64,000 nt of DNA. Origin: Limnomonas spitsbergensis. Taxonomy: Eukaryota > Chlorophyta > Chlorophyceae > Chlamydomonadales. The notes under the pieces are model-generated. The model made no database searches. It was not told where the DNA came from and was given only the letters and a program-made list of their open reading frames with translations. Both the position numbers and the translations under genes were made by a program. The stretch is taken from positions 992,001 through 1,056,000 of the forward strand of contig JAYJMM010000003.1 of the NCBI GenBank assembly GCA_037349105.1. The letters run 5' to 3'. Shown here one piece after another: positions 1 to 10,089 of this stretch (positions within the stretch are counted from its first letter, which is position 1; every line of letters starts with the position of its first letter).

Positions 1-821
1 GCATGCCCCCCATGCTCTTTCAGGCCGTAGGGGCGTAGAGCCCCCAAGGTCACCATGCATGCATGCAGATTTACATTCGGCACATACTGCCTTACTGACA
101 TACAGAGACATGAAGATATTTGCAGGCCAGCAGTCAGCCCCATGCATGCCCAGTTCCCCCCCCCCCACTTGCCTGAAAGTAACCATTCCTCCATGCATCA
201 TGCATGCATATTAGTTACCATGCAAAATGGTATGGCAAAACAGTCAACGATTGATGCAGTCTCTCACTCCTGAACTGTTCAAACAGAAACAACCCCAGTT
301 GACACTTAGTTGGCAGTTGTCATACATAACTAAATATCCCTCCCGTTTCCCTTTTGCCCTTCAAATCTGCAACCTCGCATGATACCGGTATGCCAAATTT
401 GGCCCAGGGTCCCCCGGGTGAAGGCTGGGTTTTCTTAGCTCGTGAAGTGCTGATCTTCTGATCCACCGGACGATTAAAATGTGGCAAGAATGTCCGTCAC
501 GTAAGTCTCACTTGAGAGTCTTGCTTGAAAAAGGGCTTGCCACAGATCTGCCAGATTTTTAAGTGTTGGCGTCAAGGCAATATAGCAAGCTTGGTTCGTT
601 TACCCTTAAAAGTGCTTGATTCAGTATCACAATGGGCTGTTATTGAGTAGAGAAGAGTTCACACATTCGTTCGGGTTGTGCTACGCAGCGAGTAGCGAGT
701 AGGTACCGCAACGGAAACTGTCGACGTCGGAAAAGCAAGAGCTATAGCATCAGCAGGTTCAGCTACAAATGCTCCGACTCATCCATCCTGGTGCTATCTG
801 TTTGCTCTGCCTCTGTGCAGT
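1..821. other. No gene recognised
   Basis: I see no convincing coding region, RNA gene or repeat here. Short open frames (such as 55-273) have no recognisable motif. The right part may be the degraded 5' portion of the retroelement whose RNase H fragment starts at about 822, but no reverse transcriptase motif could be read in it. Confidence 0.4.
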
Positions 822-1073
822 AAGGATATGGCGGCCGTGTCGGACCGTATTCCAAACGGAACGGTGCGATACGGTAAACGGCCCAAACGGCCGTACTGGG
901 TAACCCTGACGGAAGAGATGGAGGCGGTGGCAAGAAATGAGTGGTCGAGCACGGCCAGGGAGTTGAGCGTCCTCGTGAAGGTCTTGGGCACGCTGGACGA
1001 GCAGCTGCCTGGCCTCCTTGGAGGCAAGCGGATCCATTATTACACGGACAGTCAACCTGTCACGAGGTACCAG
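822..1073 (+). pseudogene. RNase H fragment of a DIRS-like (tyrosine-recombinase type) retroelement
   Basis: The translation shows the features of the RNase H domain that follows reverse transcriptase in DIRS/Ngaro-type elements: an acidic residue in VSDRIPNG, a glutamate in SSTARELSVL and an aspartate in IHYYTDSQPV, in the right order and spacing. There is no upstream reverse transcriptase in frame. The frame ends just after the DSQ motif, and the expected continuation appears only at about 2439, so roughly 1.36 kb separates the halves. I infer a dead element split by an insertion or by local decay. A Ty3/gypsy RNase H is less likely because the downstream FASLTNSK and WPRPW motifs are typical of DIRS-like elements. 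Confidence 0.6.
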
Positions 1074-1173
1074 TGACCTTGAAGTATCACTGCGCACAGC
1101 AGTCACTCCCCCCCCAGTCCGAAATTCAGAAGGCGGAGCAATTATTAATAGAGGACTGTAAAAAGACCCTCTT

Positions 1174-1276
1174 AATCCTTGAGGTGGGCACAGCCATGCG
1201 AGATTACGGCTGATGTTTTGACATATCATGCACGTCAAAATGCCTCTGTGCCCTCCACTCTAGCACCTCAAGGATT
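1174..1276. repeat. Long nested hairpin (three consecutive stems)
   Basis: AATCCTTGAGGTG (1174-1186) pairs perfectly with CACCTCAAGGATT (1264-1276). GGGCACAG (1186-1193) pairs with CTGTGCCC (1246-1253), sharing one base with the outer stem. TTTTGAC (1216-1222) pairs with GTCAAAA (1234-1240). The three stems are nested in order, so one strand could fold into an extended hairpin of about 100 nt. Its role is unknown: a foldback/MITE-like remnant or structured RNA are possible. Confidence 0.6.
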
Positions 1277-1636
1277 CTTACACGGATAAGCCGTGAGTGG
1301 ACCAATTACAGGATGAAAACCCTCGTGGGGAAACCTTGTAAGGTCTTGAGACAATCTACGATGATCCTCTGCGATGATCCTCTCTGTCATGGCTCCAAGA
1401 CTCCATGCTCCACGACGCGTCCTTTATTGGCAGGCCTACCTACCCTGACACTCCCCATTTCCCTCCGCATTATGCGCCCGTAACACTCACCTCAGAACTA
1501 CGCATTATGCGTCCCAAACCTCAATCTGCACATACGCATACCAACCCCCAAATCTCCTTTTGCACACCTCGCATTCTTCTCTTCTTAAAGGAGTGCTAGG
1601 AGCCCTTTATCAAGGGTAACCTGCTGTGCAGGAGCG

Positions 1637-1660
1637 ATAATCTGGCTGGCACCAGATTAT
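1637..1660. repeat. Perfect 9-bp hairpin
   Basis: ATAATCTGG at 1637-1645 and its reverse complement CCAGATTAT at 1652-1660 flank a six-base loop. No T-run follows, and a terminator role is not indicated in a eukaryotic context. Confidence 0.55.
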
Positions 1661-2274
1661 CCTCGACTTAATCCTCGGGTTACTGCACTAACCTTTGATG
1701 ATTCTTCCCTTACTGTTGACAGAAGTTACGAAGTGAAGTCGACCCTGGTGAAGACTGATGCACTGATGTCGACAGTTGACAGGTTGGGGCGGCTTAGATC
1801 GGACTTGTGGACGAAGCTGCCCGAAGTGATGAAGAGTGTAGAGCTGACTGAACGACTCTTGATGGAGAAGATCAACTGAAAGATCAGATGATCGACTTGG
1901 TAGCCAGGAAAGGCTGGGGAAGCAGCTTGCAGTGTCGACTTAAGTTCTAGAGATTGAGCTGAGAGCTCGCAGTGTAGAGGTGTCAAGCGAGAGAACAAGA
2001 AGAATGAGGAGTGGAAGTAGAGGAGATGGAACTAGAGATAGCGAATAAGTGTAGTGTGTAACTAGAGCTATTCGCACAGTGTAGTGTCCAGGCTTCGATA
2101 CTTAGTGATGTGGTCTTAAGAGCGAAAGGATCAGTGTAGAGTTAACTAGAGATCTCCTTCCAGTGTAGTTTCCTGGCCTTGATAAGGGGCCGAAATATCG
2201 CAGGCGGACAATTAGTCCCAGAACAGATTAAAACGGGGTGATTCAACTTCGTGTATACTTGAGTAAGAAGAGAA

Positions 2275-2300
2275 GAATGCCTGGAACGAGCCAGGCATTC
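2275..2300. repeat. Perfect 10-bp hairpin
   Basis: GAATGCCTGG (2275-2284) pairs with CCAGGCATTC (2291-2300) around the loop AACGAG. It lies about 150 bp before the DIRS-like coding relic resumes. Confidence 0.6.
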
Positions 2301-2438
2301 TCGAAGTACCACAAAACATAATGGATCCGAAACCAAAAAGAAAGTACAAGCCACCCCTGCGTGCGGTGCACCCATACGTCGTGACAAACCGGGGATGCAA
2401 CTAAGGCATCATGGGGATGAAGGGCAAGCAACGAGCGC

Positions 2439-2952
2439 ACCTTCCCGATAGTACGGAGCGTCCGGCTCTTGTGCGATAGGCTAGACACCCAGCTCGAGGT
2501 CATTTGGAGGCCGAGACACGACGCGGAGCAGCAGCAGGCAGACGACTTTACCAAGGTGGAGGACAACACTGACTGGTCGCTGCACCCGGAGGAGTGCGCC
2601 AAGTTGCTCAGCCACAGTGTCTTAGAGGGGAGAATGCCCACCTTGGAGTCTTGTACGTCTTCGCGTCGCTGACTAACTCCAAGGTGCCGGGATACTACTT
2701 TTCCATGTACCTGGGCCCGGGGTGTAAAGGGATCTACGCGTTCCTCCAGAGGTGGGACGAGGAGGCAGCTTCGGGACAGAGGCACATGGCCTATGTGAAC
2801 GGACAGTTCGACAAGATGGCGCAGATTTTGAGGACGGTCAAAGATCAACGGGTAGACTGCATCATCATCGCGCCCTCCTGGCCGAGGCCATGGGTGGCAC
2901 TTTGGAGCGAGATCCCGGTCCGAGCGGTGGTGACCCGGCCCATGAGGAGCGA
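2439..2952 (+). pseudogene. DIRS-like retroelement: RNase H tail and methyltransferase-like module, frameshifted
   Basis: From about 2439 one frame reads IVRSVRLLCDRLD and VIWRPRHDAEQQQADDF. This is the end of a retroelement RNase H, followed by the usual DWSLHPEE stretch. Near 2650 the frame must shift to continue as VFASLTNSKVPGYY, then CKGIYAFLQRW and IIIAPSWPRPWVALW. These blocks (FAS-N-LP-YF and WP-PW) are typical of the region after RNase H in DIRS/Ngaro-like elements. The reading continues to RSDL at the exact point where the gypsy element is inserted. Missing upstream parts, the internal frameshift and the insertion make this a dead copy. Confidence 0.65.
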
Positions 2953-2957
2953 CTTGT
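2953..2957. repeat. Target-site duplication, left copy (CTTGT)
   Basis: CTTGT immediately precedes the left LTR, and the same five bases follow the right LTR at 10090-10094. A 5-bp duplication is standard for Ty3/gypsy integrases. Confidence 0.92.
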
Positions 2958-3360
2958 TGAAGAGGTCCTAGGTGCCCTAGGGGGCAGGACTCTTATATCT
3001 AGACAGGGACTCACTAGTAGAGGAACGTGAAGGGGAGTCCGGGACGGTGTTGAGGGTAGACGAGTAGTCGGAGAGTTGACTGAGGGGGGACTAGGTGCTC
3101 ACGAGGGGAGACTGCTGGAGACTAGAGATTTGATAGTGGGACAGTCAGGTATTGAGCCTGATGGATTGATCTCGTCTGAGACTTCCCGATGCCTAGCAGA
3201 GCTCGCTTATATGGGAGGTGCAGGGTTTAACCCGTGAGGGTTCTGGTCTGGGCTTGCCAGGCGACCCTGCAACTTCCGTATGGAGCGTAAGCGCCGATAA
3301 CGTAAGGCAGGTCGCGTCAGCGACTGGTAATTCTGGGGTACTGGTTACATGACCATTACA
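2958..3360 (-). repeat. 3' LTR of the gypsy element
   Basis: 403 bp, beginning TG and ending CA in both orientations. It matches 9687-10089 at a constant offset of 6729 with no difference that I could find. Confidence 0.93.
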
Positions 3361-3362
3361 TA

Positions 3363-3371
3363 CCTCCCCCC
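3363..3371 (-). promoter_or_regulatory. Polypurine tract (plus-strand primer of the retrotransposon)
   Basis: On the minus strand GGGGGGAGG ends two bases before the 3' LTR start (TGTAATGG). Both position and composition are as expected for the RNase H-resistant primer. The rest of 3372-3716 is non-coding 3' sequence of the element. Confidence 0.75.
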
Positions 3372-3716
3372 TAGGCTGCGTGCCGAGCGCGGTGGAAGGT
3401 AAATGTTAGTGAACTGGAACTCGGATTGTTGCAGTATTTAATCAATTAAATGCAAACATGAAATCTGGAGCAAGTTATCTTGGAACTGCTAGAGTACTTG
3501 ATTGTCCGCTGGAAAAATTAACTCAAGTCTGGATCTAGGTTGAATTATAACGAGAAGTGAAATCTGAGCAGCTTGCCAGGCTGGGCAGTATCGGTTCTCA
3601 AAGGAATTCAAGACAAGGTTCAGAAAGAAAGAAAAAAAAATCTGACTGGTCTGGTTTAGAGTTAGGTCTCGATCTGGGACTAGGGGTATGGACCTTGAAT
3701 ACTAGACAAGTGCTGG

Positions 3717-6146
3717 TTACTCAAAAAGGTTTTGAGCGTCAAGGAGTAATTCAGGAGTCAGGTTCTTGAGTGGCTCCCATGAATTGTGAGTGTCATCGTA
3801 ACCAAGCCATTTGATTAGGACCTGCTTGACTCGCTTTTTGCCGACTCGTCGAATGCGATGTGACAAGAGCGACTCGACCTGGTATAATGGTAAACCATCC
3901 ACGACTTGAGGCTCGACAGGTACTGGGTTTGAACTGGTACTGGGCTTGAACTGTCGTAAGAGTGACACGTGGAAGACTGGGTGAACTCGAGTGTAATTCT
4001 CGGGTAGTTGCAACCTAGCAGCATTGCCACCAGAAGTTAAACTCAGGATTGTCACTGGGCCGATATACTTGGGATGAAGTTTCTTAACTCCGGTCTGGAA
4101 CTTGAAGTTTCTTGTTGACAGGAGAACTTGGTCACCTGCTTGAAAAGTGTGAGGTGCTCGGAAGCGCGTGTCAGCGTACGACGACTGGCGATCCTGCGCA
4201 GCTCGTAATAGCTTCTGAACTTGAACTAGAGTGTCATCCAGGTCACTGAAGACTGAATCAAGAGCTGGAATTTGCTTGTCTGGAATGTCGATTGACAAAG
4301 GGGTATACGGGTTGCGTCCACAGTTCAGGTAGAACGGGGTGTGCCTGGTCGTACTGGTCTTGGCATTGTTAATGGACATAGCAACAACTGGTAGGAGTTC
4401 TTCCCAAGTGACATGGTTTCCATCAATGAAATGCCTAAGCACTTCTTCGACGACTCGATTCATTCGCTCTGTTTGACCATCTGTTTGGGGGTGGAAAGCA
4501 GTTGAAAATCTGGGCTGTACACCAAGGCGGTGACACATGGTCTTCCAGAATGACGAAGTGAATCGAACATCTCTGTCAGAAATGATGTTTCTAGGAAAAC
4601 CGTGATGCTGGAATACATGTGAGATGAAAACTCGAGCAACATCTTCAGATGTGCTAGATTTCCTGACTGGGGCTAGACAAACAAACTTTGTAAGCTTGTC
4701 CACAATGACCATGATGCCATCATGACCACTGGCTGACTGGGGCAAGTCAAACACAAAGTCCATGGTGACAGTGTGCCATCTGGAATCAGGGATTTCTAGT
4801 GGCTGGTTTAGACCAAAGGGCCTCTTGTTTGCAGACTTGTTCCTCTGGCATGAGGCACATGATGAGACGTACTTTTGTACATCTGCCTGGATTGAGGGCC
4901 ACCAAAATTGGCGTTTGATGTGGTCCAGTGTTGTCTTCCAATTGAAATGTCCTGCAAGGGGTGAATCATGGTGATCTCGAATGACTTCTTGTCGAAGTGC
5001 TACTGGGATAATGACTAGGCCTGCATGAGACCAGTAGCCATTGCTAAAGGACCATTCTCGAGTTTTACTGGAAAGTTTGAATTCTGGATCAATGCTAGAC
5101 TCGTTCTTGATTCTTTGCATGAAATCTGGGCATGACTCGTTAACTGTGATTGCAAATAGCATTGCAGCATGGGCAGGTCCTTGGTGTGGCAACCTGGAAA
5201 GGGAATCAGCTGGGTTGGTAGCACCTGGTCGGTACTTCACAGTGAACTCGAATCGAGATAGGAACTCGCTCCATCTTGCTTGCCTACGTGACAGGGTGGG
5301 CTGCTTGGAGAAAAATGTCAGGGGGTTGTGATCAGTCACAATGTTTAGGCCATTGCTGCCTTCTAGATAGCATCGCCACTCCTTGAGAGCTTTGATAATT
5401 CCAAGGAGTTCTTGTTCGCCAGTAGTGTAATTGCGCTCGGCAGGTGAGAACTTGGCAGAGAAGTACGCGACAGGTCGACCTTGTTGCGTAAGCACTGCAC
5501 CACATCCAGTGATGGAGGCATCTGAAACGAGTTCGTACGATTGGTTTGGATCTGGGTATGCAAGAACTGGAGGCGAAGCTAACGCTTCCTTGATAGCTTG
5601 AAAAGCCAACAGAGCGTCAGCTCCTCCTGAGAACTGGACGGTTTTCTTGGTCAAAGGGTACAAGGGTGCTGCCAGCCTGGAGAGGTTCGGAATGAATTTG
5701 CGAAAGTAATTTGCTAGGCCTAGAAATTGCAAGACACCTGTTGCACTGGTCGGGAATTCCCACTCGGTAAGCGCTCGAATTTTGTCTGGGTCAGCAGCCA
5801 CACCTTCTTTCGAAAGAATGTGCCCTAGGTACTTGACTTGAGCCTGCAGAAATTTGCACTTGGAAAATTTGACCTGCAGTCCTGATTCTCGTATTTTGTC
5901 AAACACTTGTCTTAAATGCTGGAGGTGCTGTTCTGGTGTCTGGGACAGGATCATGATGTCATCAATGTAAATGAGGACGAATGCTAGATCAGCAAAGATT
6001 TTATTGACAGTGCTCTGGTATTGACTGGGCGCGTTCGAAAGACCCATTGGCAGGCAACGCCATGCATAATGGCCGAAGGGTGTAGCAAAAGCTGTCTTGG
6101 GCTGGTCTTCCTCGGAAATAAGCAGTTGGTGAAAGCCACCTGCCAT
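3717..6146 (-). CDS. pol: Retrotransposon pol, 3' part: reverse transcriptase core, RNase H, integrase, chromodomain
   Basis: 809 codons, opening inside the reverse transcriptase. Visible in order: [13 protein letters not shown] and the catalytic YIDD (residues 60-63); RNase H with VSDAS (D209), E245 and TDHNP (D272); integrase zinc-binding residues H392/H393, H400, C430 and C433; integrase core MDFVFDLP (D463), ISDRD (D523/D525) and GQTER (E560); a GPVTIL/HVSLL C-terminal integrase region; and a chromodomain at about 752-805 with VLIKWLGY and SWEPLKNL. The chromodomain is known in this family to direct integration to chromatin marks. The natural start lies upstream in another frame (6147-7794). 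The apparent first methionine is internal to the RT and is not a start. The catalytic residues I could identify are present, so only the frameshift breaks it. Confidence 0.93.
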   Translation of the reverse strand: MAGGFHQLLISEEDQPKTAFATPFGHYAWRCLPMGLSNAPSQYQSTVNKIFADLAFVLIYIDDIMILSQTPEQHLQHLRQVFDKIRESGLQVKFSKCKFLQAQVKYLGHILSKEGVAADPDKIRALTEWEFPTSATGVLQFLGLANYFRKFIPNLSRLAAPLYPLTKKTVQFSGGADALLAFQAIKEALASPPVLAYPDPNQSYELVSDASITGCGAVLTQQGRPVAYFSAKFSPAERNYTTGEQELLGIIKALKEWRCYLEGSNGLNIVTDHNPLTFFSKQPTLSRRQARWSEFLSRFEFTVKYRPGATNPADSLSRLPHQGPAHAAMLFAITVNESCPDFMQRIKNESSIDPEFKLSSKTREWSFSNGYWSHAGLVIIPVALRQEVIRDHHDSPLAGHFNWKTTLDHIKRQFWWPSIQADVQKYVSSCASCQRNKSANKRPFGLNQPLEIPDSRWHTVTMDFVFDLPQSASGHDGIMVIVDKLTKFVCLAPVRKSSTSEDVARVFISHVFQHHGFPRNIISDRDVRFTSSFWKTMCHRLGVQPRFSTAFHPQTDGQTERMNRVVEEVLRHFIDGNHVTWEELLPVVAMSINNAKTSTTRHTPFYLNCGRNPYTPLSIDIPDKQIPALDSVFSDLDDTLVQVQKLLRAAQDRQSSYADTRFRAPHTFQAGDQVLLSTRNFKFQTGVKKLHPKYIGPVTILSLTSGGNAARLQLPENYTRVHPVFHVSLLRQFKPSTSSNPVPVEPQVVDGLPLYQVESLLSHRIRRVGKKRVKQVLIKWLGYDDTHNSWEPLKNLTPELLLDAQNLFE

Positions 6147-7794
6147 GTCTTAGACAAGAGAAACATGAAGCTCCGCGAGCTGCATCTAGAAGATCATCGA
6201 TCCTTGGTAGTGGGTAGCGTAGTTTGACAGTTAGTTCGTTCAAGGCTCGGTAATCAAGGCAGAACCTAAGTCCTCCATTTGGTTTCTTGATGAACAAGAC
6301 TGGGGCTCCATAAGGACTGTTGACAGGGGTGATGATTCCTTTGTCAAGTAGCTCGGCAACCTGTTTCTTGAGTTCTTCAGACTCGGCTGGAGAGAGACGA
6401 AAGTTCCTGCGAAAAGGTGGTTTAGCGCCAGCGACCAGATCGATCGTGTGCTCTAGAGGTGGGACTTTCGCTCCGCCAGCTCGAGGGGTTTCTGAAAAAA
6501 TGTCATCGTACTCGTCGATCAGTGAAGTAATCGCTGTACGCTGGTCTGGGTGCACATGGTTCATGTTTGCTAGTTTTTCTCGACTGGTTTTATGGTCTAG
6601 TTCTCCTTCTGGATTTGGTACTGGTTGTAACTCCTCGTCTGGTTCGCTAGCCTGTGGTGTCAATACAGCTAAGAATGCTCGGTGGCGACCAGACTTGAGT
6701 AATTTGGCTGCAAGGCCAGCTGGGATTTGATCGGTCTTCGTACGTGTACGGCATGGTCGGGATTCGTCTTCAGCGTCACACTGTCCAGCGTTATTGTCAT
6801 GGGTCGGATCGGCTGGGCTAGAAGTGGTCTTCACAGCATGAGCAACCTGTACTGCACCTGTGCCACGTAAAACACACGAATTCAAGACCTCATGAACGAC
6901 CCCGTCAGTGATGGTCATGAGACTAGACTGGTCTGGGCTGTACTGCAAATTACAAGAGTGTGTTTTCATGAAGTCTTCGCCAATGATTAAATCAATGGTA
7001 TCGAGAAACGCTGGGAGGATGTGAACTGTAGCTTCAAAGTCAGTCCGGCCGAACGTAACAGTGAGACTCGCAGAACCTAGGACAGTACAGTCTCGACCAG
7101 CCGCAGTGGCCACTGCTCGATATTTACTTGAACGAATCTGGAGTCCGAGTTTCTTGGCAAGTTTGGCTCCCATGAAACATGAGGATGCCCCCGAATCAAA
7201 TAGACACTTGAGGTTTTTGCCATGTGCTTGGCCGTGGTAGGTTGCTGCTAGGGGCTGGTCATCACCATCTTGGTGATTTCCATCTTGTTTTACATCCTTG
7301 TCTTGGCTGGTATGCAATATCTGGACTCGATCATCAACTTGTATTTTGGCTAGAACTCGACACTGGGCTGTTTCTCTTGTATCAGCTGGGATTACAAAGG
7401 CAAGTACTGGGGATGGTTTCATACCCTTATTCATAGCGGTACCAAGCGCTGAACTGGATTCGTATTTCTTGACTAGGAAAGAGTGTTGGAGTAGCGGTTG
7501 TAATCCTGCTGCTTGTCTGGAGGAAACTAGAAGACATGAACTGGTGTTGGGTCTGTTGTTCAAATAAAGCCTGGCTTGGCTTCTGGTTTTTGCAACGTAA
7601 ATCTGGTGTTTGTCTGGAGAGTTGGAGTGAATGACTGGAAGCGTGCAGGTACAATTCAAATGTTCGTTACAAATCACTCGGTCGTACGTCAGGAAGCTAG
7701 AGTTCATCAAGTCAGACACGTGATTCTCAACTGCAGTGCACACATGACATCTAGAGACAGGAGGGGGACCCGGGAATACCTCCTGCAAAAATTC
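6147..7794 (-). CDS. pol: Retrotransposon pol, 5' part: aspartic protease and N-terminal reverse transcriptase
   Basis: This frame follows the gag UAG directly, with no ATG at its start, so expression must come by readthrough. The protease active site LFDSGASS lies near 7180-7205, about 200 codons in. Further on are the linker [19 protein letters not shown] and [11 protein letters not shown] of the reverse transcriptase. The RT should continue after SCFSCL but leaves frame because of one extra base in the run at 6150-6151 (GTCTTAG on plus). The rest of the RT is open in the adjacent frame. The original frame runs on out of phase to about 6001. With no visible LTR divergence, a sequencing or assembly error at this base is as likely as a real mutation. 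Confidence 0.9.
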
Positions 7795-9282
7795 CTACTG
7801 GGAAGGAGGCTTGTTTTCCTTCTTCTCAGGGCAGTTCTTGGCTTGGTGGCAACCTGCCCGGCAGTACCAGCACAGGTTATACTCGTTCAATGATTGCTTC
7901 GCAGCGATGCTCAGTGCACCCACGTACTTGTAGTACGGGCAGGACTCGAATGGGGTCTTGAAGTTTTTGGCCTCTTTCCCGGAGCTGGTCTGGGCGCTGG
8001 GCTCGATCTTCCTCTTCGGAACGGACTCGGTGTGTGCCAGCCGAGCGCGTCGCGGCTGCTGGAAGTCCTGTGTTTTGGCAGGGTACTCGGGTTTGTGCAC
8101 TGGTCTGGTATCTGTGCGGTAGCTGGGTCTGGTCACTGGGGTGTAACTGGATCTTGATACTGGTACGAAACAGGCACGTGCACTGGTCATTCGCAGGTCC
8201 TCGACATATGCGAATTTCATGAGGTTTGGCAGGGATTGCCAGGTATTTCCATCCTTGTCTAGAATGCAGCGTTGTTTCAGGGATGGATCCATGCCTGATA
8301 GGTAATGGACGCACAAGGTTGCTTGAGATTCGTCGGGCAAGAGTCTGGTCACGTTCAGGAATTGCTGGGAGTACTGGGAGGCTGACTGGGAACCCTGGGT
8401 GATCATACGACCGACTAGTTGTTCGCGGGCAATGTCAACTGCTGAACGTACCTCGCCGGACACGAAGTTTGTGAGGGCCAGGATGAACTCGTTTTGCTCG
8501 AACAGCATGTGGGACTCGATGTAGTTCATTAAGAACTCCTTGACCTCGGGATCGTCGATAAAGACAGACATGTCCTCGGGGTAGCGGTGACCGTTCTCGA
8601 GCAGCCAGCGCCTGAGCTCCTCGAAGCTCATCGCGATTAATCTCGGCTTGTTCTTGCACTGTTGGAAGAACGGCTTGTTCATCCGGCCTGGTGCAGGCAA
8701 GGCTGGGGGACGACGACGATAGTCAGTCTCGCGTCTGACAGGTACTGGGATTTGAACTTGGGTGGGTACACTGGTAACAGGATTCCCGACAAGACGAACG
8801 GTAGGAGTAACAACAGGCTGGGCTGGGACAGCAGTTGAATCTAGTCTGGTTAAGAGTGACTGCAAGAGTTGCAATTCACCTTGCTTGAGTTGTTTCTTGA
8901 ATTGCTCGAACATATCGTCCTGCATGTAGGACGAGGTATGCTGGGCCGGTAGAGGGTCCGTGCTGCAGCCAGCGACGCAAGGTGTGATCAAGACTCGAGG
9001 GTTGGCCACCGCTGCGTATGTTGCAGGTGCCACGGAAGCCACAGCGATGGGCTGGAGAGCTGGTCTCGGTGCAGCTACCGCAATTGGGACAGGGGCTTGT
9101 GCTGGTGCTGGTACTGGTGCTGGTACTGGTGCTGGTACTGGTGCTGGTGCTGGTGCTGGTGCTGGTGCTGGTGCTGCAGCGACCATGTCGGGAACGACAA
9201 TGGCGGGAAGCTGGGCAGGAGCTGGGTTGTCGACTTGAAGGTTGTTCACTGCGCGTTTGGATTTGTTTCGTTTAGCGACCAT
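7795..9282 (-). CDS. gag: Retrotransposon gag polyprotein with CCHC zinc knuckle
   Basis: 495 codons from the ATG at 9282. The N-terminus is basic (MVAKRNKSKRAVNN), followed by a proline/alanine repeat of about 30 residues encoded by GGTGCT/GGTACT repeats (plus strand 9105-9178). A helical capsid-like region spans roughly residues 200-360. Near the C-terminus is one zinc knuckle of form CX2CX4HX4C (C471, C474, H479, C484), known to bind the RNA genome. The ORF ends in UAG (7795-7797), and the pol frame continues in the same phase directly after it, an arrangement compatible with stop-codon readthrough. Confidence 0.92.
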   Translation of the reverse strand: MVAKRNKSKRAVNNLQVDNPAPAQLPAIVVPDMVAAAPAPAPAPAPAPVPAPVPAPVPAPAQAPVPIAVAAPRPALQPIAVASVAPATYAAVANPRVLITPCVAGCSTDPLPAQHTSSYMQDDMFEQFKKQLKQGELQLLQSLLTRLDSTAVPAQPVVTPTVRLVGNPVTSVPTQVQIPVPVRRETDYRRRPPALPAPGRMNKPFFQQCKNKPRLIAMSFEELRRWLLENGHRYPEDMSVFIDDPEVKEFLMNYIESHMLFEQNEFILALTNFVSGEVRSAVDIAREQLVGRMITQGSQSASQYSQQFLNVTRLLPDESQATLCVHYLSGMDPSLKQRCILDKDGNTWQSLPNLMKFAYVEDLRMTSARACFVPVSRSSYTPVTRPSYRTDTRPVHKPEYPAKTQDFQQPRRARLAHTESVPKRKIEPSAQTSSGKEAKNFKTPFESCPYYKYVGALSIAAKQSLNEYNLCWYCRAGCHQAKNCPEKKENKPPSQ

Positions 9283-9672
9283 TAGATTGTGAATTACTGT
9301 GAAAGTTCAGCAATCAGGAAGCTTATGACTGGTCTGGACTGGAGTGTACGGAATTCAAACCGTCGGAGTCGAACAACTCAAGTTACGACACTTACTAGAC
9401 TCAGTCAACGCAACAAGTGCGTGCCTGGGACTCGGGACAAGGGCTGGAAATCCGTCGGCTCCGCCGAGCTTGTCAGACCAATAGTAGATACTGTCGAGTT
9501 GCTCTGGGGTTGGCCCTGATCCGGACACTGGACTGGGGTCGGTACTGGAATTCGAATAGTTTTAACCCTGACAGGTCTAAGGGACGCGACTGCCCAGCGC
9601 GCGTGTCTCAAAACTCTTTCGAGCCGACGGCAGGGTTCTGTCAATGAAACTGCGACAGGATCGAACCGATAA

Positions 9673-9685
9673 GGCTCTGGAACCA
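9673..9685 (-). promoter_or_regulatory. tRNA primer binding site
   Basis: Read on the minus strand, TGGTTCCAGAGCC lies one base inside the 5' LTR. TGG would pair with a tRNA CCA end. It agrees at 10 of the first 12 positions with the TGGTATCAGAGC site common in plant elements. The exact primer tRNA cannot be assigned from the window. Confidence 0.7.
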
Positions 9686-9686
9686 C

Positions 9687-10089
9687 TGAAGAGGTCCTAG
9701 GTGCCCTAGGGGGCAGGACTCTTATATCTAGACAGGGACTCACTAGTAGAGGAACGTGAAGGGGAGTCCGGGACGGTGTTGAGGGTAGACGAGTAGTCGG
9801 AGAGTTGACTGAGGGGGGACTAGGTGCTCACGAGGGGAGACTGCTGGAGACTAGAGATTTGATAGTGGGACAGTCAGGTATTGAGCCTGATGGATTGATC
9901 TCGTCTGAGACTTCCCGATGCCTAGCAGAGCTCGCTTATATGGGAGGTGCAGGGTTTAACCCGTGAGGGTTCTGGTCTGGGCTTGCCAGGCGACCCTGCA
10001 ACTTCCGTATGGAGCGTAAGCGCCGATAACGTAAGGCAGGTCGCGTCAGCGACTGGTAATTCTGGGGTACTGGTTACATGACCATTACA
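9687..10089 (-). repeat. 5' LTR of the gypsy element
   Basis: 403-bp copy of 2958-3360 with TG and CA ends. It supplies the promoter for minus-strand transcription of gag and pol. Confidence 0.93.
9934..9941 (-). promoter_or_regulatory. Possible TATA box in the 5' LTR
   Basis: CATATAAG on the minus strand, in a CCCATATAAGCGAGC context about 150 bp into the LTR. The position suits an LTR promoter, but a single short motif is weak evidence. The 3' LTR carries the same motif at 3205-3212. Confidence 0.35.

Larger units (their letters stand above)
1074..2438. other. Non-coding segment with several hairpins, separating two halves of the RNase H region
   Basis: No coding region is recognisable. 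The segment holds three perfect inverted repeats, listed separately, and diverged tandem copies of a motif containing actagag and cagtgtagt between about 2030 and 2180. It lies where the DIRS-like RNase H frame is broken. It could be a small non-autonomous insertion, a solo LTR or internal complementary sequence of the DIRS-like element. I found no convincing target-site duplication. Confidence 0.4.
2958..10089 (-). mobile_element. Full-length Ty3/gypsy chromovirus-type LTR retrotransposon (7132 bp)
   Basis: Two direct 403-bp LTRs, a 5-bp target-site duplication, a primer binding site, a polypurine tract, gag with a CCHC knuckle and pol in the order protease, reverse transcriptase, RNase H, integrase, chromodomain define a complete element read on the minus strand. 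The 5' LTR is therefore the right copy. The leader between 5' LTR and gag is about 400 bp (9283-9686), and about 350 bp of non-coding sequence lies between the pol stop and the 3' LTR. The LTRs appear identical, which indicates a very recent insertion. The insertion splits a DIRS-like ORF. The copy has an in-frame UAG between gag and pol and a one-base frameshift in reverse transcriptase. The terminal chromodomain places it in the chromovirus group. Confidence 0.95.

Noticed and set aside
6144..6156. Programmed +1 frameshifting as in Ty1
   Set aside because: The site lies in the middle of RT rather than between gag and pol; a single-base indel or sequencing error is simpler, though sister copies could overturn this.
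7795..7797. UAG as a reassigned sense codon in this organism
   Set aside because: A single case in a mobile element is not enough; both complete host gene models end in TGA and do not test UAG.
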